A stretch of DNA of 35,524 nucleotides from Bacillota bacterium. GTDB taxonomy: Bacteria > Bacillota > Clostridia > Christensenellales > Aristaeellaceae. This document shows positions 19,513-26,754 of this stretch, piece by piece. The translations under genes and the position numbers were made by a program. The stretch covers positions 1 through 35,524 of the forward strand of contig WRGP01000253.1 of assembly GCA_009787135.1 (NCBI GenBank), given 5' to 3'. Position 1 is the first letter of the stretch. The number at the start of each line of letters is the position of its first letter. The notes beneath the pieces are model-generated. The model was given only the letters and a program-made list of their open reading frames with translations. It had not been told where the DNA came from and searched no databases.

Positions 19513-19782
19513 ATGTTCACGCCTAACACACAGCCTGGTTCCACCAATACGCAGAACCAGCAGGGTCAGACCTCCAGCTCCAATTCCAGCACCCACGTCG
19601 TGCCGGAGGCGAAGAATGCTTTGAACAACATGAAGCATGAAATCGCCGGAGAACTGGGGATCAACCTCAAGCAGGGCTACAACGGCGATTTGACCTCGCG
19701 TCAGGCCGGCTACATCGGCGGCTACATGGTCAAGCGCATGATTGAGCAGCAGGAGCGGAGCATGAGCGGCCAACAGTTCTAA
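19513..19782 (+). CDS. Alpha/beta-type SASP with Gln/Ser/Asn-rich N-terminal extension
   Basis: Second spore DNA-binding protein, 89 residues. The C-terminal 60 residues closely match the first copy (EAKNALNNMKHEIAGELGI and GYNGDLTSRQAGYIGGYMVK). It differs by a roughly 28-residue low-complexity N-terminal extension rich in Asn, Gln, Ser and Thr (PGSTNTQNQQGQTSSSNSST). Start at 19513 because AAAGGAGG (19497-19504) lies 8 bases upstream. The pair looks like a tandem duplication followed by acquisition of the extension; a strong terminator follows. Confidence 0.93.
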   Translation: MFTPNTQPGSTNTQNQQGQTSSSNSSTHVVPEAKNALNNMKHEIAGELGINLKQGYNGDLTSRQAGYIGGYMVKRMIEQQERSMSGQQF

Positions 19783-19838
19783 GGAACCGGCAGCTGATCA
19801 TACCTCTCTTACAATGGCTGAAAATCCTCGAAAAATAC

Positions 19839-19886
19839 ATGGGCGCGCGCAGATTCATTGCAGCCTGCGCGCACCCATTATTTTTT
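19839..19886 (+). terminator. Intrinsic terminator after the SASP pair
   Basis: TGGG-C-GCGCGCAG and CTGCGCGC-A-CCCA form a long GC-rich stem around a 12-base loop, followed by TTATTTTTT (19878-19886). It ends the SASP transcript. Confidence 0.85.
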
Positions 19887-19954
19887 CATGGTATCATGTA
19901 TCATGCGATTCATAGGGGCGATCCGCCTTTGTATCTTGCGGCTTCGCAACCGGA

Positions 19955-19994
19955 GGTTGACAAAAAACCAAGCGCGGCTGGTGGCTTGGCAACC
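19955..19994 (+). promoter_or_regulatory. Nested inverted repeat upstream of the XRE regulator
   Basis: GGTTG (19955-19959) pairs with CAACC (19990-19994). Inside, CCAAGC pairs with GCTTGG around a 10-base loop. It starts on a TTGACA-like box and lies about 50 bases before the regulator's start, with a TATGAT downstream near 20007. It may be the regulator's own operator or a leader hairpin. Confidence 0.4.
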
Positions 19995-20041
19995 TTGGCC
20001 CCTGCTATGATGGCATTGATTTTTAGAAAGGGGGACCCATC

Positions 20042-20671
20042 ATGAACATCGCGGACAGAATACAAAACTTGCGCAAAGCAAAAGGTATTTCCCAAGAAGA
20101 ACTTGCGGATAAGGTTGGAGTATCCCGCCAGGCCGTATCAAAATGGGAGAGTGAGCAGAGCGTTCCCGACATTGACAAGATTATCGTCATGAGCGACTAC
20201 TTTGACGTCACGACGGATTACCTGCTCAAGGGGATAGAAACTGAAAAGCAGGCGGACGCAAAGGCCGTCAACGCAAGCATATTTGTCATTGTCGCTACTG
20301 TTTTGAATTTTATCGGCTTGATCCTTTCCTGCGCGGTATGGTATGAAAAGCAGGCCGCTACGGCGCTTGTCATCGGGCTGGTTTTTATGGCGTTGGGCTG
20401 CATGGTCTTTGCCATTGGCCTGGCCAGTTCCACACGAAATGTGAACAAAGCAAAACGAACGTTTTGGACGATTAACATTTGGCTTTTATCCTTTATTCCC
20501 CTTTCCGTCGTCTACAACACCCTGTTTTCATACGGCTTCAGCCCTTATCCGCTGCTTTCATTCTCTCGGCTGGGACTTGTGGCACTTGCGGTTTTTTGGA
20601 TGGTGTATACGGCGATCTGCACGGGCGTGGTTCTCATACAAGTTAGGCGTGAAAGGCAATCCAATGAATAG
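20042..20671 (+). CDS. XRE-family regulator with C-terminal membrane domain
   Basis: 209 residues. The N-terminal Cro/CI-type helix-turn-helix (about 5-60) reads RIQNLRKAKGISQEELADKV, then SRQAVSKWESEQSVPDIDKI and SDYFDVTTDYLLKG, the common Firmicutes pattern. Residues about 80-200 hold four hydrophobic segments (for example SIFVIVATVLNFIGLILSCA and ALVIGLVFMALGCMVFAIGL), so the DNA-binding domain is tethered to the membrane and may sense membrane state. AAAGGGGG precedes the ATG. Targets are unknown; the upstream inverted repeat is a candidate site. Confidence 0.85.
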   Translation: MNIADRIQNLRKAKGISQEELADKVGVSRQAVSKWESEQSVPDIDKIIVMSDYFDVTTDYLLKGIETEKQADAKAVNASIFVIVATVLNFIGLILSCAVWYEKQAATALVIGLVFMALGCMVFAIGLASSTRNVNKAKRTFWTINIWLLSFIPLSVVYNTLFSYGFSPYPLLSFSRLGLVALAVFWMVYTAICTGVVLIQVRRERQSNE

Positions 20672-20821
20672 GCCGGCGCCCGGCATCTATCGGCACTATA
20701 GAATGACCCGGACGAGCGCCTCGCGCCCGCCGGACAGCGTGGGCGCCGCCTATGCCGTGAGCGCGCGTTAGCCTGCCGCGACAACATCGTTGCCGTATAT
20801 CAACACCATGGCAGTGCCGGC

Positions 20822-21640
20822 TTACGGACCGGCGCCGCCATGGGATTGATTTCCCTCTCCCGCTCCGTTGGGCGAACTTGGATCGGCTGAATCATCCTCG
20901 CGATAATCCCGCTGGCCTTGCTGCCTATGCCGGCCGCCGTTTCGATGCTGCCGCCGGATTTGGTTTCTGATCGCGCCGATTCCACAATGGGTATAATCGT
21001 CAATGTTAGCTTCCGGGGCAAGTGCTTGAAGTTCCAAAAAAGCGAGGTACTTTCCGATGGACATATGATGGCTATGCGCGCTCTTCACGGCCGCTTCGCC
21101 GGCGCTGTTACAATGAACCCGAATGCCAGGGTATATGTCTATAAGGGATTGAACGCGGGAAGTGAGACAATCAATCATTGCCGTATCGCCAGCTTTTGAA
21201 TAAACGGTAAAATCCAAACAATCGCCGCTTTCAAGATAAGGCCGCAAGGCGTCGCTTTTTAATAACGTGTCGATTGCCCGCGTATAGGAAAATCCTTTTA
21301 CCTCCTCAGCTTGTAAAAGCATGGCCGCGTCTTCATGATAGGAAGTCACGGAGATAACCCTCCCAAAACGGTTTACCGACAGTTCAAGGCTCGGGTTCAC
21401 GTCCACGCTGATGAGCGACGTCTCGGTACAATAAAGCCCATATCCCCCGAACGCGGCAAGCACCAAAACAATAAAGCAAGCGGCGGCATAACATACCTCA
21501 AACCCGCGGACGTTGTTTCGCAGCGAGACGACATCGCCTTTTTGCCATCCCGCTTTTGCTTTGACTTCCATAAATTCCCCGCCGTTTTTCATCACAACGG
21601 CCACATTGCCTTTGACTTCCAAAACGATTCCGGTTTTCAT
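20822..21640 (-). CDS. rsgI: Anti-sigma factor RsgI-like, membrane-spanning
   Basis: 272 residues. Cytoplasmic RsgI N-domain (about 1-45, TGIVLEVKGNVAVVMKNGGE), one membrane segment (about 50-70, CYAAACFIVLVLAAFGGYGL), then the juxtamembrane domain with SVDVNPSLELSVN. N82-P83 fits the Asn-Pro autoproteolysis site known from this family; cleavage there and later intramembrane proteolysis release the sigma factor. The C-terminal extracellular tail is hydrophilic, Gln/Arg/Gly-rich and has no recognisable carbohydrate-binding module, unlike cellulosomal RsgI proteins. The start overlaps the sigI stop by 4 bases (ATGA), so translation is coupled. AAGGAGG lies in the end of sigI. Confidence 0.85.
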   Translation of the reverse strand: MKTGIVLEVKGNVAVVMKNGGEFMEVKAKAGWQKGDVVSLRNNVRGFEVCYAAACFIVLVLAAFGGYGLYCTETSLISVDVNPSLELSVNRFGRVISVTSYHEDAAMLLQAEEVKGFSYTRAIDTLLKSDALRPYLESGDCLDFTVYSKAGDTAMIDCLTSRVQSLIDIYPGIRVHCNSAGEAAVKSAHSHHMSIGKYLAFLELQALAPEANIDDYTHCGIGAIRNQIRRQHRNGGRHRQQGQRDYREDDSADPSSPNGAGEGNQSHGGAGP

Positions 21641-22338
21641 TGCCTGTCGCCTCCTTCCGGCAGAAACGCCTGAATTTCCGGATAATCCCCGGACAATATC
21701 ACGGCAATGGCTACAATATACTGCCGGTGCTTTTCCAGCGTCTTTTCAGACAGCTTAAAACGCTCCGCAAGTTCCGCCTTGGGTATCCGGCGAGTTCGGA
21801 GGAATTGTTCCTTCATGGCAACGTCGGAAACTATTTCCCTCGCGATCATCGCGCACTGATTCCTGGATCGTTTTTGCTTGGGACCCATGCCAGCCAAACT
21901 GCTAAACGTAATATTAAACGCCGCCAAACCCGACGCGAGCAACTCAATCTCTTCTGACAATGACGATCGCTTCTGTTCTTTCTCATATTCCCCCTTTGCC
22001 CTGGCCATTTCATCGGGATTTTCCGTTTCCATGTTTTTATCCATACCAAGCGGCACTACCTTTGCGTGATACCGGGCGAGCTTCTTGCCTTCGTCGATCA
22101 GCCTGTTTCGTATACACGCCGCGGCAAAGGGTAAAAAACCTCCCGCATTTTCATCGTATTGCCGGACACAGTTCATAAAAACGGACATGGCGCTGCTCAG
22201 CCTGTCATCAAATTCCATTTGAAAAACCGGAGTTTTTGAAACTTCTTTTTTAATAAAAGGCATATAATCGCCGATCAGCCGGTCCAATTCGGCATTGTCT
22301 GTTTTCGCCTTTTTGAGGCGTGGCCATAAATCGTCCAT
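21637..22338 (-). CDS. sigI: RNA polymerase sigma factor SigI
   Basis: Alternative sigma factor of the SigI branch of sigma-70, 233 residues. The region-2-like part reads FIKKEVSKTPVFQMEFDDRL and SAMSVFMNCVRQYDENAGGF followed by FAAACIRNRLIDEGKK. The C-terminal DNA-binding part has KAELAERFKLSEKTLEKHRQYIVAI. The start at 22338 (MDDLWPRLKKAK) is chosen because AGAGGA precedes it; an in-frame ATG at 22404 would add sequence with no family match. It forms an operon with rsgI, which holds it inactive at the membrane. SigI regulons concern heat or envelope stress, or polysaccharide sensing; the target here is unknown. Confidence 0.88.
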   Translation of the reverse strand: MDDLWPRLKKAKTDNAELDRLIGDYMPFIKKEVSKTPVFQMEFDDRLSSAMSVFMNCVRQYDENAGGFLPFAAACIRNRLIDEGKKLARYHAKVVPLGMDKNMETENPDEMARAKGEYEKEQKRSSLSEEIELLASGLAAFNITFSSLAGMGPKQKRSRNQCAMIAREIVSDVAMKEQFLRTRRIPKAELAERFKLSEKTLEKHRQYIVAIAVILSGDYPEIQAFLPEGGDRQ

Positions 22339-22352
22339 TCCAAATCCTCTCA

Positions 22353-22415
22353 CTATGTAGTATACGGCAAAGCCTCTCCAATACATAGGGAAAAATTTTT
22401 TCATCAGCCCCTATG
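22353..22415 (-). promoter_or_regulatory. Overlapping inverted repeats upstream of sigI
   Basis: On the minus strand three related segments follow each other: CATAGGG (22415-22409), CCCTATGTA (22390-22382) and TACATAG (22359-22353). The middle one is complementary to both the first and the last, so the pairings exclude each other. A TATACT (22364-22359) lies within. This may be an operator or a SigI-type promoter; the exact transcription start is unclear. Confidence 0.4.
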
Positions 22416-22473
22416 ATATAAAGCGGGCCATCCGTACTTCTATACATGATTTCAATTCGAAAGGACGATTGCC

Positions 22474-22788
22474 ATGAAAAAAATCATAGCCCTCGCGTTC
22501 GCGCTGATACTGGTTATGTCGGTATCAATTACGGCATCCGCGGCGGGTGAAAACAGGGGCGGCAGGGCCGCTGCCGCCTGGAACGGTTCGGGAATTTCCA
22601 ATGGGAAGATTGCCAGCGTTTCTTCGCGGCACAGGAAGCCGACGCAAAGGCGCGGCCGGAGGCCGCGTCAAGCGGCCAGCGACGCGGCGGGGCGGAAAAA
22701 GATCCGGCCGGTCGCTAAAATGCACGCCTGTCAGAACGCCGGCCGCCATAGGCGCCATCGCGCCGGATTGGCCATTGCCTCACCGTGA
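22474..22788 (+). CDS. Small secreted protein, possibly frameshifted
   Basis: 104 codons, divergent from sigI. A clear signal peptide (MKKIIALAFALILVMSVSIT, ending ASAAG) follows AAAGGA. After about residue 30 the frame becomes a run of Arg, Ala, Gly and His with no recognisable pattern. In the -1 frame the same DNA reads FQWEDCQRFFAAQEADAKAR and then PEAASSGQRRGGAEKDPAGR, ending TAA at 22716, which looks more like a normal hydrophilic protein. A frameshift just after the signal peptide is therefore possible. Its position beside sigI-rsgI suggests a possible regulon member. Function unknown. Confidence 0.5.
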   Translation: MKKIIALAFALILVMSVSITASAAGENRGGRAAAAWNGSGISNGKIASVSSRHRKPTQRRGRRPRQAASDAAGRKKIRPVAKMHACQNAGRHRRHRAGLAIASP

Positions 22789-22825
22789 ATTGGGAAATCC
22801 GACGTGTTTTCCTTCAGCCAACACC

Positions 22826-22854
22826 TTGACTTTATCTCGTTTTCATCGTATACT
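22826..22854 (+). promoter_or_regulatory. SigA-type promoter of the HPr-like gene
   Basis: TTGACT (22826-22831), 17-base spacer, TATACT (22849-22854). Near-consensus. The leader to the start codon is about 90 bases, longer than for most genes here. Confidence 0.75.
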
Positions 22855-22949
22855 CAATACAGGCCAAGGCTGACTTGGGCTGGCGGCATAACGTTTTCTG
22901 TGGTACAAAGCGGCCGTCAACGAAATGCATGAAAGGAGGGGTTGCTTCG

Positions 22950-23177
22950 ATGCGAATGAAAATCAACCTGGATACGCAAAGCGCTGTTCTGGAGTTTTGC
23001 AAAATCGTCAGCAACCTTGATGGCGAGGTGCGCATAGTCGGTGTGGATGGCGGCCAGCAGGTTTCCGTCAACGCAAAATCGCTGCTCGGCCTCTTGTATA
23101 GCCAGACATGGAACGACATATGGTGCGAGTCGGAGAAGGATATCTATTCGCACATCTCCAAGTTCGCCGCGAGTTAA
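22950..23177 (+). CDS. HPr-family phosphocarrier-like protein lacking the phospho-histidine
   Basis: 75 residues. The fold pattern of HPr is visible: a strand MKINLDTQSAVLEFCKIVSN, a region DGEVRIVGVDGGQQVSVNAK, then SLLGLLYSQTW and a final amphipathic helix EKDIYSHISKF. The SLLGLL segment corresponds to the regulatory-serine helix of HPr. The usual GLHARPA motif with the histidine phosphorylated by enzyme I is absent; that position is in the LEFCKIVS stretch. It therefore cannot act as a normal PTS carrier and may be regulatory. Start at 22950 (AAAGGAGGG upstream); ATG 22956 is an alternative. Monocistronic, with its own promoter and terminator. Confidence 0.75.
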   Translation: MRMKINLDTQSAVLEFCKIVSNLDGEVRIVGVDGGQQVSVNAKSLLGLLYSQTWNDIWCESEKDIYSHISKFAAS

Positions 23178-23196
23178 GCGTACCCGGGGCGATGGG

Positions 23197-23236
23197 CGGC
23201 GGCATGGCCAAAAAGGCTATGCCGCCGTTTCGTTTT
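23197..23236 (+). terminator. Intrinsic terminator after the HPr-like gene
   Basis: CGGCGGCATGGCC (23197-23209) pairs with GGCTATGCCGCCG (23215-23227) around an AAAAA loop, with one G-T pair. TTTCGTTTT follows. It lies 19 bases after the stop codon. Confidence 0.85.
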
Positions 23237-23322
23237 GCACAGCATCACCGGAGAATACACCTCATGCCTCATGCCTTTGGCAAGTGTAGCGGAATAAGTT
23301 TCGTGGATGCAACCGCTCAAGC

Positions 23323-24360
23323 TCATCCCACCGCGGCAGCCTCCGGCGCCGGCGACGCCTCACCCTCGCCCGGCGCCGCGGGTTCAATAGGAGGAACCGC
23401 CGGCGCGACGGGTCGCGCCGCCCCAGCCGCCGTGCCCGCGCTGATCGCCGCCCGGTTATCATAAGCGTTCCGAATCGCCGCAAGAATATTCCCATGCGCG
23501 TCATTCAAACTCATCGTAGCGCTTGTCGTCACGTCCGCCAGCATGGTTTTCTCCTGCTCCGAGAGCTTGTCGTACTTGGCTTTGTCCGCCGCGTCCTCAT
23601 CGCTTGCCTTCAGCGGACGGCCATTGCGGTCGGAGCAATATTTCTTGAACCAATCATCGATTTCATCCACGGTCTTGCCAACAAACACGCGCTGGAAGGC
23701 GTCCATCTGCTGCGCCCAGGTGCCGGCGGTCATGACGTAGTTCGCGCCGCGCGCCCGCTTGGTCGTCCAATCCGCGACTTCTTTTAAGAAGGCGTCGTCA
23801 TTGACCGTAACGCCGGCCTGGCCGGGGAAGCCGGTGAACGTGGGCGCGGTACCCTCATGCCCGGGCGAAACTACCTCCAATTGGTCTATATGAACGTCCA
23901 CGATACGGCCCTGGCCATCAAAGAGCGCGGAAGCGCATACCACGTTGAAGCTGTAGACATCCGTGCCCGGGCCGACGCGGCCCGACGGGCTGATGCCAAA
24001 GCCCATGTCCGTGGGCGTGGCGGCGGAGGCCGCGGGCGCGCCGGAGGCCGTGCCCAGCGCGTTGTTGACAGCGTCAATGATCGCCTTGCTGGTGAGCGTC
24101 GCGCCGGATACCACGTCAACGCCTTCGGTGCCGTTCTTGGCCAGAATCTCCTGCGGGATCCGCTCCAGCGCCTTGCCGGCGACGCTTTCCGTCTCGTTAT
24201 GGCTGGTAACCTCAACGCCTACGAGATCTTCCCCATTCTTGCGGACGGTGACCATGAGCTCCCCGCCGTAACCATTGGCCTTGCCCGTGAGCTCCTCGGC
24301 GCGGGCGCAAGCGGTCAGGATCACCAGCAGGCATAGCGCCAGTGGGATAAGTTTTTTCAT
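23323..24360 (-). CDS. FMN-binding-domain lipoprotein
   Basis: 345 residues. The signal peptide ends in a lipobox (VILTAC, Cys18), so the protein is a membrane-anchored extracellular lipoprotein. The FMN-binding domain (about 25-105) has ETESVAGKALERIPQEILAK and VDVVSGATLTSKAIIDAVNNAL. The SGAT threonine is the type of site to which ApbE attaches FMN covalently, as in RnfG and NqrC. This suggests extracytoplasmic electron transfer. Residues about 120-310 form a second conserved-looking domain (FNVVCASALFDGQGRIVDVH and WTTKRARGANYVMTAGTWAQ) seen beside FMN domains in Clostridia; its role is not known to me. The tail is Ala/Pro/Gly-rich. Start at 24360 follows GGAGGA. Confidence 0.85.
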   Translation of the reverse strand: MKKLIPLALCLLVILTACARAEELTGKANGYGGELMVTVRKNGEDLVGVEVTSHNETESVAGKALERIPQEILAKNGTEGVDVVSGATLTSKAIIDAVNNALGTASGAPAASAATPTDMGFGISPSGRVGPGTDVYSFNVVCASALFDGQGRIVDVHIDQLEVVSPGHEGTAPTFTGFPGQAGVTVNDDAFLKEVADWTTKRARGANYVMTAGTWAQQMDAFQRVFVGKTVDEIDDWFKKYCSDRNGRPLKASDEDAADKAKYDKLSEQEKTMLADVTTSATMSLNDAHGNILAAIRNAYDNRAAISAGTAAGAARPVAPAVPPIEPAAPGEGEASPAPEAAAVG

Positions 24361-24496
24361 GTGCGATTCCTCCATTTCACTTTGTTCATAAATAAAGTAG
24401 CTTCTGGCAACCAGTATGCCCGTTGCGCGTATTCTTTATGAATAGTTTGGAAATGGAGAAGTGGGCGGTGCGGAACGAATTTTTCGTTGTTTTGGG

Positions 24497-25072
24497 CTAT
24501 ACCTCCGCGGTACCCGCGGCCTTCCTGAGCGCCTCCAGCCCCACCGCGCCCTCAATTTGATACACAACCTCACCCTTTACAATATGCAAATGAAGCGTAT
24601 CGCCGCTCTTCATAAAGACAGCCTGGCTGCCCGCCATCATCCATTCCTGATCCATTGCCGTAATGAAACCCTTGGCGGACAGCACCCGAAGGCAGCGCGC
24701 GGGCGTCAGGCTGGATACTTCCACCACCGCGCCGTCCGCGTTTGTATAGCGCAACCGTACCTCACGCACCGAAACGCCAACGCTTTTGGGCACCGTGTCC
24801 TGCACCACGGCCTTTTGCAGCATCCATTCCCTTCCGCCAAGCTTCAGAATAGGCGCGTTGAAATAATACTCGGCCTGGTAGAGGGTATCCGCCGTAAATT
24901 CGAGCGGCGACTGGGGAAGTTTTGCGAGCGGCGCGGCCGTTAGGCTTATTTCCGCCGCCATATCCGGCGTCTTCGTATCGCCCATGATCACCATCAGATA
25001 AAAAATCACCCCGCAAACAAGCAGCAAAACCGCTTGAACCAATCCGCGCAGCACGCGGCGCAGAAGCTGCAA
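24497..25072 (-). CDS. Membrane-anchored protein of unknown function
   Basis: 191 residues. One N-terminal membrane segment (about 11-30, LVQAVLLLVCGVIFYLMVIM) is followed by an extracellular domain of mixed strands, including LEFTADTLYQAEYYFNAPIL, REWMLQKAVVQDTVPKSVGV, VREVRLRYTNADGAVVEVSS and the closing HIVKGEVVYQIEGAVG. I recognise no family. The start is a TTG at 25072 preceded by AAAGGGG; no in-frame ATG occurs near the membrane segment. It follows the mannitol dehydrogenase-like gene on the same strand. It could be a stress or sporulation envelope protein, but that is a guess. Confidence 0.65.
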   Translation of the reverse strand: MQLLRRVLRGLVQAVLLLVCGVIFYLMVIMGDTKTPDMAAEISLTAAPLAKLPQSPLEFTADTLYQAEYYFNAPILKLGGREWMLQKAVVQDTVPKSVGVSVREVRLRYTNADGAVVEVSSLTPARCLRVLSAKGFITAMDQEWMMAGSQAVFMKSGDTLHLHIVKGEVVYQIEGAVGLEALRKAAGTAEV

Positions 25073-25090
25073 AGAAACATCCCCTTTCTT

Positions 25091-25240
25091 TCATTTTATC
25101 AAAGACGCCGTGTCCGCCACGGCCTCTACCGCATCAAACGTCTCAGCCGCCGGCTTCCGTCCCGGCAGGATAAGGTTTTCGCCGGGGAAAAGGTTACTAT
25201 GGTATGTATGAACAGGCGTGCGCTCTTCTATCCATCCGGT
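25091..25240 (-). other. Coding-like frame without a start codon
   Basis: Between two minus-strand genes the DNA reads without interruption from just after the stop of the dehydrogenase gene to a stop at 25091. It gives TGWIEERTPVHTYHSNLFPG, then ENLILPGRKPAAETFDAVEA and VADTASLIK. The composition looks protein-like, and NLFPGENLILPG faintly resembles the end of a LysM repeat. No ATG, GTG or TTG lies where a start is needed. It may be a gene remnant or chance. Confidence 0.3.
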
Positions 25241-26731
25241 TTATAACACAACCCTTTGCAGCGCCCTGCGCACCGCGCCCTTGCCCCCCATCATCTCCCC
25301 AAAGTACGCCCGTACCTTGTCCGCAAGCCCTGCTTTCACTAAATCCGCGCCAAACAATGTCACGTCAGACAGCAGATCGTCCGTAAGCCCGCCCGCCACG
25401 CGCGTCCGTACCTCGTCCGCGCGCGGGTCAGGGCTTGGCGTAAACGCGTTTCCCCCGTCGTCCACGCCCGTCAAATAGCGCAGCCAGGCCGCGAACACAA
25501 ACGGCACACAACACAGCGTTTGCCTATTTTTTGTCGCGGCGAGCGTCCACCCAAACCGGATAGGCAGCTTCTGCGACGTGTCCGCCGCGATGCGCTGCGG
25601 CGTGTCCGGCAGGAAGTGATTGGGCAGGCGGCTCGTGAGCACCTCGTCAAGAAACGCCTTGGGGGATAGGACACCCGGGTCCTCCGCCACAGGCAGGCTC
25701 TCTTCATAGCCCAGCTTTTCCACAAAGCGGCGCACATCCTCATCCTTCATTTCCGTTGAAATTTTTGTAAAGCCAAGAAGGCAGCCCAGCACCGCCAGCG
25801 CCGTGTGCAGGGGGTTCAAACACGTGCCAACCTTCATCTTCTCCACTTTGTCCACAGTTTCCCTGTCTGTAAACAAAATGCCCGCCATTTCCAGTGCCGG
25901 CCGGCCGGCCGGGAACGCATCTTCCACCACCAGATACTCCGCCTGCTCGGCGTTGACAAACGCGGCGGTCACGGTTCCCTTTGCGGTGCGCACGATATCC
26001 ATATCCTCAACGCCCATGCCGCGAAGCGTCTCCGCGATCTTTGCGTCCGGATGCGGCGTGATCTTGTCAATCATCGTGCTGGGGAAAGCCACGCTTTCCT
26101 TCAAATAAAGCAAAAAATCTTCGGGAGCCTTACCGTCCCGCACCATTGCTTCCGCGACGGGCAGCAAGGCCTGCCAAAACTTCTCGCCATTGCGGCTGCA
26201 ATTGTCCATGCTCACCATGGCGAGCGGCGCGGCGCAAGCAAAAAATCGCTGACGCAGCAACCGGCAAAGCAGTCCCATCAGCGGGTTTTGCGGCGTATAC
26301 GCCTTTTCGGTCACGGTGAGGCTGACCATCTGCAGCGAGGCCTTCGCGAACACCTCTTCCATATACCGAACGCCCTGATCATCCGCCTTGACCGCGCGGG
26401 CTATGCTGGCCAGCACGCGCTTATCCACTTGCCCGTCCGGCCGAAGTACGGCCAGCAGGCTCAGGCCGTCATACGGCTCGTACACGCGGTCGATGATTTC
26501 TCCGTCGTACGCCTCGCACGCGATAATGCCGCGGTCATACGCGCCCGCGTCCAGCACGCGCTGCAGCGCCGCGCACAAAAAAGCCCGAAAGATATTGCCC
26601 GCGCCAAAATGTACCCAGGCGGGCGATTCCTCTGTGCGCCGCCTCATCAACGCTATGTCAAACCGCGGAAGCGCGATGCCCGCCGCCTCCCACCAGGCGC
26701 GATTCTTGATGTCCGCAGCAGTAAGCTTCAT
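25241..26731 (-). CDS. Mannitol dehydrogenase-family oxidoreductase (fructuronate reductase-like)
   Basis: 496 residues. NAD(P)-dependent polyol/hexuronate dehydrogenase of the long-chain MDH family. N-terminal Rossmann part: WVHFGAGNIFRAFLCAALQR, then VSLTVTEKAYT and CSRNGEKFWQALLP. The C-terminal catalytic part has the family segment MKVGTCLNPLHTALAVLGCL, carrying the Lys, Asn and His used in catalysis. Related enzymes reduce D-fructuronate to D-mannonate or oxidise mannitol, mannonate or tagaturonate; I cannot choose the substrate. The start at 26731 follows AGAAGGAG; an in-frame ATG at 26752 lies upstream of that site. It begins 24 bases after recF, so it probably belongs to the dnaN-recF transcript, which is unusual. 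Confidence 0.82.
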   Translation of the reverse strand: MKLTAADIKNRAWWEAAGIALPRFDIALMRRRTEESPAWVHFGAGNIFRAFLCAALQRVLDAGAYDRGIIACEAYDGEIIDRVYEPYDGLSLLAVLRPDGQVDKRVLASIARAVKADDQGVRYMEEVFAKASLQMVSLTVTEKAYTPQNPLMGLLCRLLRQRFFACAAPLAMVSMDNCSRNGEKFWQALLPVAEAMVRDGKAPEDFLLYLKESVAFPSTMIDKITPHPDAKIAETLRGMGVEDMDIVRTAKGTVTAAFVNAEQAEYLVVEDAFPAGRPALEMAGILFTDRETVDKVEKMKVGTCLNPLHTALAVLGCLLGFTKISTEMKDEDVRRFVEKLGYEESLPVAEDPGVLSPKAFLDEVLTSRLPNHFLPDTPQRIAADTSQKLPIRFGWTLAATKNRQTLCCVPFVFAAWLRYLTGVDDGGNAFTPSPDPRADEVRTRVAGGLTDDLLSDVTLFGADLVKAGLADKVRAYFGEMMGGKGAVRRALQRVVL

Positions 26732-26754
26732 TCGCACTCCTTCTATCTTCATTA

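Noticed and set aside
24361..24440. TTCATA-17-GCATACT as a sporulation-sigma promoter of the FMN lipoprotein
   Set aside because: The boxes fit SigE/SigG consensus only partly and a chance match cannot be excluded.
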